A stretch of DNA of 64,000 bases from Verrucomicrobiales bacterium. GTDB lineage: Bacteria; Verrucomicrobiota; Verrucomicrobiia; Verrucomicrobiales; DEV007. A program made the position numbers and the translations under genes. Location: NCBI GenBank assembly GCA_029213005.1, contig JARGPI010000004.1:248001-312000 (forward strand). The letters run 5' to 3'. Of the stretch, positions 21,801-29,700 are shown in pieces (position 1 is the stretch's first letter; every line of letters begins with the position of its first letter). The notes beneath the pieces were generated by a model that saw only the letters and a program-made list of their open reading frames with translations, was not told where the DNA came from and ran no database searches.

Positions 21801-23749
21801 ATATTCGAAGATTTCCGCCCACCCGGAGCCTCCACAACGCGCTCCATCGTGCGGGCCGCATCCATCCACCACTGCTCGCTTTTCTGTAGTTGAGCGATAG
21901 AGATCAATGGATAAAGAGAGTCTTCCTGACTGACACTGGTCGCCAAATTTTCCAGTGTTTCTATAGCGGCATCGATACCTTCGAGATGGTTCTGCATCAT
22001 CGCGGCAAGACAGCGACTACCGAGAGTTGCCGAAGCATCCGACGCGATCTTGTCTATTTCGCCGCGGATATCCCCGGAACGGATCGCTACTTTGAGAGCT
22101 AGGGCGATAGCGGAGTTCAAGTCGGTGGGCGAGGTCGCCAGGTCCACCCGATGGCGCGCCAGATGGAAAACTTCATCCGCCATTTTCAAAGGCAGAGCGA
22201 GTAAACAGATCTCCCCGAGAACGGTCGCATCATCCTCAAATTCAGTCAGTCGCGATTGGAGAACATCAAACGCCGCTTTGTTTTCAAACCGCTGCGAAAG
22301 CTGACGGGATACATTGAGAAGCTGTCGCCGATCACCCTCCGCAGCCAGTTCTTTCCACAAAGCGATCGCCTGATTTTTCCGCTCCGTCTCATATAGAAAT
22401 TTCGCAAATGCTTCTCTTGGCCCCGGACTTTCGGGGAAGTTCCCAATCATTTCCTGATACACCTTTTCGGCCCGTGCCGTCAGATTCAACCGATGCATTT
22501 GTCGCGCGGTCCGCAGGTAGGCAAACTCCGATTGATCCGATTTTTTCAAATAGGCATCAAGACTGTCACCGGCTTTGTCCAATTGCAGGGAATAGGCATA
22601 GAGGTCGGCGAGTTCAAACTCCAGTTCCGCGTCTGCCGGAGCCAGCGCGATCAGCTCATTCATCCGCTCAGCCGCCTCCCCGGGGCGATCGAGGCGGGCC
22701 AGCGTACGAACAAATTGGAGGCGCAACTCCCGGTCACCGGGCGTCAGCTTCAGAATCTTGATCCAGGCATCGAGAGCGGCCTCGTCCTCCCGAAGCTCTG
22801 CCAACAAATTGGCCTGGACGAGATTCAGAGCGATTCGGTTAGGCTCTTCCGCAATCATCTGATCAAGCAGACTCCGCCAGCCTTTGATATCACTTTTCCG
22901 ACGAAAGGACGCCTCGATCAGGGCGAGAATTTCACGTTCCATCCAGGTGTCATTGCCTGTCACGGGAAGTGCCTTTTTCCAAATCTCGACAGCCTTGTCA
23001 TCCCGACTCGCTTTCCGGTAGATCTTTCCGAGATGAATCTGGTTGGCGACTTTTTGATGGGCATCTTTAGCCCCCTCCAGCAACGCGATCTGCCTCTCGA
23101 TCGCTTCATCGTAGAAACCTTCATCGGAAAGCAATTCGATCACATCTTCCTGCAGAATCTGATCATCGGGATAGCGATCCAGAATGCCCTTCCAAATTTC
23201 GATTCCCTTTTCGGGATTGCCGGAGCGAATGTGGATTCGACCGAGAAGCTTCGAGATCTCATCCTCCTGCTTCCGGTCGGGTTTTGCGAAGCCGTCCACC
23301 TCAGCTTTAGCCGCTTCAATATGTTGCAACGCCGTGTCGAAACTCAGGTTTTTCGCCGAAATTTTACCGAGCGACGTCCTCGCTGTGACACGAAGCTGCG
23401 CGGTGGACGATTCATCACTGACGATTTCCTCGAGCCACTTCACCGCAGACTCATCTTTGCCCTGGCGAAGATAATAGATCGAAAGCAGGAGACGTCCCGG
23501 GCCATCGGTGGACTTTTCAGTCAGAAAGGTCTCCAGCCCGGAGAGCGTTCCCGTTTCCAGCCACGCATCGAAAAAGCGGGAGAATAAGGTGTCCGACTCC
23601 GGTCGCCGCTCCAACGCTCTCAGATAGCGGGATGCTTTGTCATTGATTTCGGGAGCGGCATCCTGACTCAAGCCGAATCCCATCCAGGCTGACAAAACGG
23701 TAAGGAGTGCACATTGAGCGGTGAATAAAAGAGTTCGGTGGCACTTCAT
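12869..23749 (-). CDS. Giant secreted TPR protein (3626 aa)
   Basis: A signal peptide (LLFTAQCALLTVLSAWMGFG) starts the protein. Roughly residues 40-1050 are dense TPR repeats with typical A-x-x-Y/L-E-x-A-L phases. Examples are EKGIEIWKGILDRYPDDQIL, EAALDAWIKILKLTPGDREL and DESLEVLRDAARRFE. The later two thirds are still alpha-helical and TPR-like but more degenerate. No catalytic motif, transmembrane segment or sorting signal is visible. It is far longer than normal TPR proteins; giant extracytoplasmic TPR proteins are frequent in PVC bacteria, with unknown roles. The upstream neighbour is a divergent TolC-like gene. A dispersed repeat lies in frame at 18166-18200 and encodes part of VQGTVEECTGYIRK. 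Confidence 0.85.
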   Translation of the reverse strand: MKCHRTLLFTAQCALLTVLSAWMGFGLSQDAAPEINDKASRYLRALERRPESDTLFSRFFDAWLETGTLSGLETFLTEKSTDGPGRLLLSIYYLRQGKDESAVKWLEEIVSDESSTAQLRVTARTSLGKISAKNLSFDTALQHIEAAKAEVDGFAKPDRKQEDEISKLLGRIHIRSGNPEKGIEIWKGILDRYPDDQILQEDVIELLSDEGFYDEAIERQIALLEGAKDAHQKVANQIHLGKIYRKASRDDKAVEIWKKALPVTGNDTWMEREILALIEASFRRKSDIKGWRSLLDQMIAEEPNRIALNLVQANLLAELREDEAALDAWIKILKLTPGDRELRLQFVRTLARLDRPGEAAERMNELIALAPADAELEFELADLYAYSLQLDKAGDSLDAYLKKSDQSEFAYLRTARQMHRLNLTARAEKVYQEMIGNFPESPGPREAFAKFLYETERKNQAIALWKELAAEGDRRQLLNVSRQLSQRFENKAAFDVLQSRLTEFEDDATVLGEICLLALPLKMADEVFHLARHRVDLATSPTDLNSAIALALKVAIRSGDIRGEIDKIASDASATLGSRCLAAMMQNHLEGIDAAIETLENLATSVSQEDSLYPLISIAQLQKSEQWWMDAARTMERVVEAPGGRKSSNIQELVELFGRALDTTSTLKWTREWKKIAPGNPRPWMREAEALNYRGLIDESLEVLRDAARRFESSSDIRIRLARAYSMAGYPAEAERSLWKLYEEAEDQWARRGWIDELARLARENGRLEPLIDVFKERQRNNSKSAGPLLALAQVYQFADRKEDYRETLLAASRLEPDNLLLIQRVATLDEQEGRFESAIQLMEKALPRDKTGRITEKLAQLHLNSGNVSRALALMEEMPSGRKVSPDELIKMAQTIAMIGEWDVLSDYLAPKLADHPDDPRIHHLHAVSLYLADHREKATAALLKLLSFEGEVTPSNQPAVDPAANLGYPPEVAQLTQFMGHVVQMKRVATGWGTPGAVYSLAANSNYGNQYVINLPSKSDQIQAYAAGLLSLMPKSEELDREMLAAGLSRRQLAVLSGDIKQTQDFKKMLEHRPDDAALHYWAISGHPALSDEGPVLARAIDLVKQEYGADEAASLLFLTLGKPGKDDRKELVSKGAALLSTVDSVSDSLAIHLGRYMLRALGEKEKVALPEEWPELHKTLARWTPQNDGKNPMGNSGAFETVMAVLARDGMRDEWLKRLETELERYASLDIDPGLTPPAQDLINIRRNIYFGSMHRRAPELPGIPRFSTHYPGFSPLVQKVLTSATVNHPNLGVMLGFQASGNLHFTASAKPEGLSEVLQQYEDRPFLGGLLARAVSDHEIGREMIERLRGKPLGDLSPAERLFLAHEDYHEGKLDSSLEHFLAVRGAPLDSILAKSIDLAIIYLTRDSVEDSEARDLAIKAATRLRSSKVLDTNSEWPAVAEVLKGWGRNALAKAPPVKGNTPVVMYHFNQGSIRSGLQIADLRGLYNRVRQYIADGNTDAAVRTCSKQLPLISGYILSPRGEYQKQQFSSIVSQLETKDGMIDQIIEATRPDGGRRLDKARFAAVCDILGDWGEAMTIYRELLEEKPTDTTIRLRVMHLLAATDPVKAIDELKLIAEGGAGDSFLSEALSAMAEARMPIEAKLDSADVLLGFGKSQNEDGPSHNWMMNLASRLEEYISDPDSPSGAKPNPAFRMPSIYDVNFENSNYRPKSAGENQKRFDRIYQRRLEVYVKLCRSGIEIPGLSPQFFERLVRLKAVEKAMLKSETFRQILPGGELISQAELFELCKLSLQHLPTGNTSYFGNLQAPSYTYKNGVRVYTDPDDPAPQSTAAYPVTWLVEYALRNNVQGTVEECTGYIRKDNPVLANHMVALGDLYFCKADEFADELEDFGLNNPASRTYQWRLIQRILALRPEIEAQFDPDKLIMDAAKNYPDHSLKDYAIFRARAIGAEKALEDVAGFVNEFTTALIGSGEERANFLTTQISNWSQVYYNSSVGQIGVSDGNRFRVLTDFLREFSAFPEGAFVAAKLSREMGLSQKEEFRNYWRIFSGGNNFTPDMLPVLVSNSPLLEDIEHYEFYPVSDFKNFSNQGQDLLVGSILNEIREDYQSSSKVDDRKKLAESFTGETFGSQLLRAVLSESSDGDILRVFDKHIVTLQDLPDDRKKLFGLLAARLIRPQNLPADLTRDEYDTVRWIGRVSGEGEASKMDKLIEAKTIADTGVKPDRFYYTLKEEIAMAMRFEWEKAFEAFINIASIGEDALRTRKIRPPNSSEPNFTDPMLRDLLRVSSPVNGYAFVNQMFHRDGMPTFYMALPDFDDSLVRSIREAKTDQDKVKVVSTFADWIYADLPAGGDTALAIPIFYQMFRSSSTGFLPELREWAQGRNGIALMPDLARDIDIAASIRLRDKSEIANPESPIYQRLKKTLTDQNINPGLRFLVAGMICDDYSIHTDEIIQLSANALRDAWQKTGAVNVYQARDIINALEYRYQKMGREKWLESDWAEMDKALGEAFHRQYVTGTSKCGYSDLITKMMHLQLRREALPMANELYRKYDAELRYPLSIFIEMVRFGQFQTAGQILRTKTSELFSNTSTSQRFDPALAGQVKPFLDTLGNDPKQLWLAEYLLTQISDPGSDSPFPSGWADREGRRLEVAKKFQPTIFTDPVERDRALAGMVDDPEVVAVLEPVLRDVNKDRDLNSISNQKDYSNRNHQLKLYNTVLLLELEDGVVDSTLAALKDYDELSNQIQSNNRTVLEVPGTATRRFGSDPEKSQMLCDLWLEVAKRKTYRINYSVSYQDLGMIVACHLRGGKESELDAFFGKLSSDTRNTFSDTLKNRTSNVRSYIESPLNAMPSKDRDALIRKFEDLDLPSLNLKSIAAERIAGFLGAKTAAATGFSSSSFEDEVSKIMLSTKTLSDRRAVYDHAIALVKEVQKSKNGWGKSYDNGHSYAAEQIREFSSDATGGTWDAAVMICEVLWNDTPENFTFTWSNIYYQVTNFRTMWNEARRDADADVAFAEIFENLERALPETDSTRDYSVLFPIFFEFCSGIDKHGEVVLAINAADKMGGPLAEQFSAAGRLWLDSRPKLNAPPGDLELGDWVEHIEKVFDAPETLDQMKMTLARHCLFRAHRKCPDSLRKLLTFEAAQLLDKETPVNGWELALLLKEFNQLPRDKEWDAHARLYIKGWNHKNRNNHLSKERGIAFHPVDDAKLAMLETHLKLGDSELLGAFLKVYEPAIEKRSRALVLLVRHGEFDRANDWVNRNYLEYSTDDHSTNRGAYDLRYNLETHRKVTEFLEMLPMTEKRYLAAYALVSTPDPDPELRPPNEVLRPAARRMQDISDTYRKTTFTTGKAKRKAVLYSGARWQAAGKLYKELGVLFRSTDIEAIPATTSSTAIDKKLQPLASYAVASLVKADSKPFVELVKRIGGAPVSKRRTYRVHSLRLCGRELVSISHSRVVNGKPEQVAAISEAIDAILASIDLATIETTWSELMTFQITLAGLQKEDGGLDRLAKWRSDLDEKEKTSLIKVLEERRDQTTQRIASVLKIGTPNEVEPEVRWSVISTFLTDPWFRESWRSHPDDPVMKFILETGALPAEEVQTRKGELVNFWPRDGKSEQEIDAWLRKQKP
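18166..18200. repeat. Paired palindrome repeat, copy 2 (inside a gene)
   Basis: Two direct copies of TGTACCCTGTACA start 22 bp apart (18166 and 18188). They lie within the TPR giant without breaking its frame. Confidence 0.85.
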
Positions 23750-23989
23750 GACAAACGATTAAGTCATTTCATCCTGCCATTTTCAAAAGCGCACTGCAAG
23801 CCCGCAGCCGTTAACAAAAGCGCCGCTCGTCAGGCCGAAAAACACATCAACGTCACCCTTCAGACCTTTTTATTTCAAAAGATTGTGTCACTAATGAAAG
23901 GTTTTCTGCTTTCGACAGTCGAAAATGGTAAAAATGCATCTTGCAGCCGTTGATCTCCTCCCTATGGTGCAACATTCTAAAACATTAAG

Positions 23990-25507
23990 ATGTCTAAACA
24001 TTTAAGTTTAATTAAGCTTTTTCTTCCCGGGCTGCTTCTAACAGGTTGTGTGGAAATTCCGAACCTTAGTGTGGATCACCTTCCGTTTTCGGAACCCGTG
24101 GCGTGCCAGGTTCCCAGTTACTACAAAACATCCACCTCACAGGCCATCCCGGTGATCCCAAACTGGTGGACTCTATTCAAGGATGAGGAACTCAACCAAT
24201 TAGTTCAAAAGGTCGACGAAGGCAGTTTTGAGTTAAAAGCGGGTCTCGCCCGGGTGGAACGAGCCTGTGCGGTCCTGGGAATCAATCGTGCCGATCTTTA
24301 TCCTCAGATCAACGGGGAAGGCAGTATCCAGAAAATACGGACATCAAAGAACGATTCCAGCAATGTCGGCGGAGGGCGGAATAACAATTACAATCAGTAT
24401 CGGGCCTCCATGGGCATGGAATGGGAATTCGACCTCTGGGGACGAATCAAATACCTCGTGGCATCCGCCGAGGCCGACGTCGAGGCGACCATGCTGGCCC
24501 AGCAGGACCTGCGGCTTTCACTGAAAGGCCAACTGGCTCAAAACTACTTTGCCCTTCGATTCCTCGACGAAGAGCGTCGGGTTCTCAGTGACGCAGTTAA
24601 TGTGAGACTCGATAACGTAAAACTCGCAACCGACCGTTTTGATGCCGGGAAAACCGGGGAACTTGATGTTGCGAGAGCGGAAACGGAGCTCGCCACAGCA
24701 CGGGCCGCTTTAGCCGCGATTTCCGGGCAGCGAACAAGGCTTGAGAATGCGATCGCTGTCATCATCGGTGAGCCGGCATCGGAGTTCCGGATTTCCCGCA
24801 GTTCAAAGGCACCCAATTATCTGCCAGCCATTTTGGCCGGAGTTCCCATGAATGTGTTGGAGAACCGCCCCGATGTAGCGGCCCAGATCAAAACTTTGAA
24901 ATCCATCTACACCCGGATCGGTTCCGCCAAAGCTGACTTTCTTCCCAGAGTCAGCCTGATCAGCTCAGCCGGACTCTCCAGTGTCGATATCGGTAACTTT
25001 ATCAGCTGGAGCAGCCGGACCTTCACCCTCGGACCCAGCATTTCAGCCCCCATCTTTCAAGGTGGTCGTCTCCGGGCGAACCAGAAGCAAATCGAAGCCG
25101 AATTCAAAGAAGCAGTCGCTGATTATCAACAAATCGTTCTCGTAGCCATCCAGGAAGTGGAAGATGCGCTCGCCGACCTCGCCTCGGCCAGCAACCAGCG
25201 CGACGCTCAGCTGGAAGCACTCTCCGCCTCCAGGAAATCACTGAATCTTTCAATTCTCCGATACAAAGAAGGCCTTGTGAACTCACTGGAAACGATCGAT
25301 GCCACCCGCGAGCAGCTCAATATCGAAAGAGGTTATGTGCAAATCAGGGCGCTGGAATACGACGCCACTGTCAGGCTGATCCGGGCACTGGGTGGAGCCT
25401 CCTGCCTCGATGCCGAAGCCTGTCAGGAATGCGGCTGCATCTACCACACCTGCAACTGCGTGATCGAAAACATTCAGGAAGCGATTGCCGGATCCGTCGT
25501 TCCCTAG
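23990..25507 (+). CDS. TolC/NodT-type outer-membrane efflux lipoprotein
   Basis: This 505-aa protein starts with a lipobox (LLLTGC). NWWTLFKDEELNQLVQK and a mid-protein LENRPDVAAQIKTLKSIYTR are the hallmark segments of the OprM/NodT family. The two repeated outer-membrane-factor halves and long coiled-coil hairpins (VRLDNVKLATDRFDAG; VEDALADLASASNQRDAQLE) form the alpha-barrel across the periplasm. Such proteins are the exit ducts for RND or ABC exporters. An unusual Cys-rich tail (SCLDAEACQECGCIYHTCNC, six Cys) follows the conserved end and may be a metal or disulfide cluster. No pump gene is adjacent; the next gene is a POTRA-only protein. Confidence 0.9.
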   Translation: MSKHLSLIKLFLPGLLLTGCVEIPNLSVDHLPFSEPVACQVPSYYKTSTSQAIPVIPNWWTLFKDEELNQLVQKVDEGSFELKAGLARVERACAVLGINRADLYPQINGEGSIQKIRTSKNDSSNVGGGRNNNYNQYRASMGMEWEFDLWGRIKYLVASAEADVEATMLAQQDLRLSLKGQLAQNYFALRFLDEERRVLSDAVNVRLDNVKLATDRFDAGKTGELDVARAETELATARAALAAISGQRTRLENAIAVIIGEPASEFRISRSSKAPNYLPAILAGVPMNVLENRPDVAAQIKTLKSIYTRIGSAKADFLPRVSLISSAGLSSVDIGNFISWSSRTFTLGPSISAPIFQGGRLRANQKQIEAEFKEAVADYQQIVLVAIQEVEDALADLASASNQRDAQLEALSASRKSLNLSILRYKEGLVNSLETIDATREQLNIERGYVQIRALEYDATVRLIRALGGASCLDAEACQECGCIYHTCNCVIENIQEAIAGSVVP

Positions 25508-25634
25508 ACCGGTCAAACCGGATAAAATTGCGATTTCTTTATCTCTAATCAAATAATCAGGGATCGTTTATCGTTCTTTGCTATGAAACCCGTGCGTCCT
25601 GCCCGCGCTTTAGGATTTCTCACGCATTGGACAC

Positions 25635-26657
25635 ATGAAACACGGCACAAAGACTTTTCATGCCCTTCAGCTACTGGCGGGCATCACCCTATTATCAATT
25701 TTCAGCGTTACTAACGCTCAGGAAAAACGCCCCGTCGTAAAATCGATCGAGGTTAGATACGTCGGTAAGAAAACACTCTCTGAAGAGAGAATCCTCGCTC
25801 GCATGGGGACCCGCCCCGGCGACAAGCTATCCATGAGACAGCTCGATGAAGACGTCAAAAACCTGCTGAAATCAGGAGAAGTCTCCAACGTCCGAATGCT
25901 CTCCAACGACGTTCCCGGAGGCATCGCCATCATCGCCGTCGTGGAAAGTCGGCCGCTCTATGCCGGGGCCCGGTTCGAGGGAAATAAAGCATTTAGCGAC
26001 CGCAAACTAGGGAAAATGGTCGAGTGCAAAGTCAATCAACCGATTAACGACTCCGCTATCCGGACGGCACGGATGGAAATCCAGACCGCCTATCGGAAGA
26101 AGGGATACGCGGATTGTACCGTTAACTATCAAGTTACCTCTCCGAATGCCCAGGGCTACTCCCAGGTCGTCTTTCGGATCGATGAGAAGAACCCCGGGAT
26201 TCTCCGTAAAGTTGCCTTTTCCGGCAATCGCTCAATCACAGCAGACGAGATCAAGGAAGCGATGACTCAGAAGGAGAAGAGCCTGGAGAACGTCTTCAAA
26301 GGCTGGGGCAGAACCGATGCTGACTCTATCGCAAACGACGTCGAAGCTATCGAACAACTCTATCGTAACCGTGGATTTTTCTATGCCCGGGTGGTCAATG
26401 TCGAAAAGGTTCCCGTCGACCAAAAGTATAACGATCTCATTTTCACCATTGAAGAGGGACAGGGGCACAACCTGTCAAAAGTCGAGGTAAATGGTATCAA
26501 AGCGATCGACTTTGAAACCGAGATCGCCCCGTTTTTGAAAACTCAGTCCGGCAAATCCTTCTCCGCCGCCGACATCAAAGAAGACATCCAGATGATCGAA
26601 CGGATCTACCGTTCCAAAGGGTATGTCGATGTCCAGGTCAATCCGGTGATCGAATAG
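25635..26657 (+). CDS. POTRA-repeat protein lacking the beta-barrel
   Basis: This 340-aa protein has a signal peptide (LLAGITLLSIFSVTNAQ) and four POTRA domains. Recurrent elements are IEVRYVGKKTLSEERILARM, ARFEGNKAFSDRKLGKMV, VAFSGNRSITADEIKEAM and VEVNGIKAIDFETEIAPFL. Each ends with the usual Y(R)xxG(Y/F)(A/F) turn (AYRKKGYADCTV, YRNRGFFYARV, YRSKGYVDVQV). BamA-family proteins continue into a C-terminal barrel; here the protein stops right after the fourth POTRA. The stop is followed by a repeat, so it is either a dedicated soluble POTRA scaffold or a truncated BamA. No barrel-like sequence follows. Confidence 0.88.
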   Translation: MKHGTKTFHALQLLAGITLLSIFSVTNAQEKRPVVKSIEVRYVGKKTLSEERILARMGTRPGDKLSMRQLDEDVKNLLKSGEVSNVRMLSNDVPGGIAIIAVVESRPLYAGARFEGNKAFSDRKLGKMVECKVNQPINDSAIRTARMEIQTAYRKKGYADCTVNYQVTSPNAQGYSQVVFRIDEKNPGILRKVAFSGNRSITADEIKEAMTQKEKSLENVFKGWGRTDADSIANDVEAIEQLYRNRGFFYARVVNVEKVPVDQKYNDLIFTIEEGQGHNLSKVEVNGIKAIDFETEIAPFLKTQSGKSFSAADIKEDIQMIERIYRSKGYVDVQVNPVIE

Positions 26658-26673
26658 TTTCCTGCCCCCAAAT

Positions 26674-26708
26674 TGTACCCTGTACAGTCTGAAAGTGTAC
26701 AGGGTACA
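26674..26708. repeat. Paired palindrome repeat, copy 3
   Basis: TGTACCCTGTACA (26674) and TGTACAGGGTACA (26696) lie 22 bp apart in the short gap between two convergent genes. Confidence 0.85.
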
Positions 26709-26732
26709 ATGGAGTTGTTGCACCTCATTTAC

Positions 26733-29700
26733 CTATAGCACAATATCGTCGCTATTAGAGCCACCTCCTGCGGTTCCCATCATGGAGACCAACCCGTAGT
26801 CTGAGAAGATATTGCTACCTGATATTACGAGGCCGTGGTTAAACTTGTTCCCGTCACCACCGAAAGCCACCAGGTTCACATCGCCAAACACTGAGCCGAT
26901 CGATGACCCGGAAATCTCGATTCCGAAATTATAGGAACCGGACGCATCACCACCGACACCCAGAATATCGATAAAGCCATACACGGTATTGATTGCACTA
27001 CCGTGAGCGATATAGACTCCTGAATTCGACTGTTTGCCATTTCCACCATACCCTCCGAAGCTGATTCCCCCAGTCCCGGTAGCCTGCAGTGAAGTGCCGT
27101 GATCGATTGAAATACCGATGTTATCGTTCTTGCTGCCACCGCCGGTGCCAGTCAGAGAGATATCACCATTTACAACGCTGATCCCGACACCGTGATCGAG
27201 ATCGATGCCATTATTATCATTCTGGTCACCTCCTCCGGTTCCTGTCAAAGTGACATCACCGTCTCCACCCGCCTGAAGCGACGAACCGTGGTCGATTGAA
27301 ATGCCGGTGTTGTCGTTCTTCCCATCGCCACCGACACCAGTCAGGGTGAGATCACCGTTTGCGGCACTAATTCCGGTGCCGTGATTCAAATCAATCCCTA
27401 TATTATCGTTTTGATTTCCCCTACCAGTTCCTGTGAGCGCAATATCACCGGCACCTGCGACCTGTACATTAGAACCGTGGTCGATTGAGATCCCTGCGTT
27501 ATCGTTTTTCCCGTCACCGGCAATACCAGTCAGAGAAATATTTCCATTTACGACATTAATGATCGTGCCGTGATTCAGTTCGATCCCCCTGTTATTATTT
27601 TGATTACCCCCACCGGTTCCGTCCAATGAAACATCGCCCGTGCCAGTTACCTCAAGTCTCGAACCGTGATCGACCAAGACCCCGATGTTATCGTTTTTAC
27701 CTTCGCTTCCGACTCCCGTCAGAGAAATATTTCCGTTAGCGACACTGATGACCGTTCCGTGGTTCAACTCGATACCGACATTATCGTTCTGGTTCCCCGC
27801 ACCGGTTCCCTGCAGTGTGATGCTACCATCCCCGGTCGCATGCAGAGCCGAACCGTGATCTACCAAAATTCCGATGTTATTGTTTTTACCATCCCCACCG
27901 ATCCCGGTAAGAACGATATTCCCGTTTGCGACGCTAATGATAGTGCCATGGCTCAATTCCACACCGGTATTATCATTTTGGCTTCCCCCACCGATTCCTG
28001 TGATCGTAATGACACCGGAACCGGAGGAACTAACTGCCGAGCCATGCTCCAATGAAACCCCGCTATCTCCGCTGGCTAGCCCGGCTGCATTTGCCTCCAG
28101 GGTAATATCGCCATCCTGACTTGTGATTGAGACGTTGTCACCGTCGATGCTCATCTCAGCCAACATACTGACTTCACCAGATCCGGTTGCATTGATTTCC
28201 GAACCGGAATCCAATTCGATATTCTCTGATCGGAAAGTAACGTTTTCTCCATCACTCAATGTCAGAGTTGCATTGTAGTATATCTCATCAAATCCATCGC
28301 CGGTATCAATATCGATTCCTCCCGTAAAGCCAGGCAGATTGCGGATATCGATAACATCATCACCACCGAGAGACTCTATTTTCAAACGGGTAAAGAGCGT
28401 CAGCGGAATTCGGACTTCCGTTTGCGAAGTTTGAATACCTCCGGCGACCTGATTCCCAAGCACCTGATTAGGATCCTTGATTACCAGAGCCCCACTCTCT
28501 ACGGAGATGGTGTAGGTATCATCGGTATCATTATTCAATTCGTCCCGGATAACCAGGGTATCCCCCACCAGAGAAACACTGGTGTCAGGTAGAGAAAGAG
28601 CGGTTAGGACCACGTCATTCCCATCCCCTCCCGTGTAACTGATCTGGAACAATTGCGATGCCACGCCATCTCCGGTCGAAGCAAAGAACGATCCTTCGGG
28701 TAATCCGGAGAAAGTTCCGTTAACTGGATCAATACCATCATTTTCCAGAATCGTGATGGTCTCTCCAAGAGCGAATGTCGTGGATTGAGTCAATACGAGT
28801 CCAACGTTGGCGGAGATCGTAATCCCTCCGGCTACACTCAGCTGATCGTGATTTCCGGCCCCTTCACCGGGGAGAACACCGTCCAAATCAAGATTGAACA
28901 GGCTTCCGTCCTCAAAGTTGAAATCGCCACTGACATTGAGAATCCCCTGAGTGATCCCCGGCGCAACAATCCCGCTAAAAGTCACATTCGCACCGCTAAC
29001 ATCCACCGGATTGTCGTGATCGCGAATCACACCCGAAGCGGACCTTACCGACACATCACCTATTGACACGATAGTCGCCAGTGATGCATCACCATTCACA
29101 TCGACAGCTACGTTACCTCCGGAGTAGATCGTCGCCATTTGACTCATGAGCAAAGAAGACCCGGATATATCTGCGCTCCCGGTCCCCGTGGTCACGATCT
29201 GCGAACCTTCCAAATCAACCCCGTCCAAACCTGAAGCCGTGCCCTGGATCAGTAGGTCACCATCCGCTGTCGAGGCAGAGACATTAGGTGTCAAATGCAC
29301 CCCTCTACCCAATCCGCCGGCTCCATCAATCGTCAATTTGCCGGAACCGCTGACGTCGGCCTGGGAGTTGGAGGCAAGAGCCACACCGGTATACTCCCCG
29401 GTTCCCGAAATCGTCACATCACCGTCGACAGCAGAGACTGCCCCCTCAAACAAAACCACTCCGGAATCGCCGGTGTCAGTTCCGGAACTACTTCCGTCCA
29501 GCACCACATTACCTGAACCACTCGTAGACACGGTCGCTCCGGAATCCAGGCGGATCCCGTCTTCCAACTGGGAATCGCCAATCAGAGAAACATTACCATC
29601 AACCGAGCTCACTTCAGCCCCACTCCCCAAGATCGCAACTCCGTGCCCATTGATACTGGTTCCTGAACCCTCAATTGTGATATCTCCACTGGTGGAAACC

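Noticed and set aside
22493..23587. 364-codon plus-strand ORF opposite the TPR giant
   Set aside because: It is the antisense of a strongly repetitive TPR coding region, has no recognisable domain, and the minus-strand frame is far better supported.
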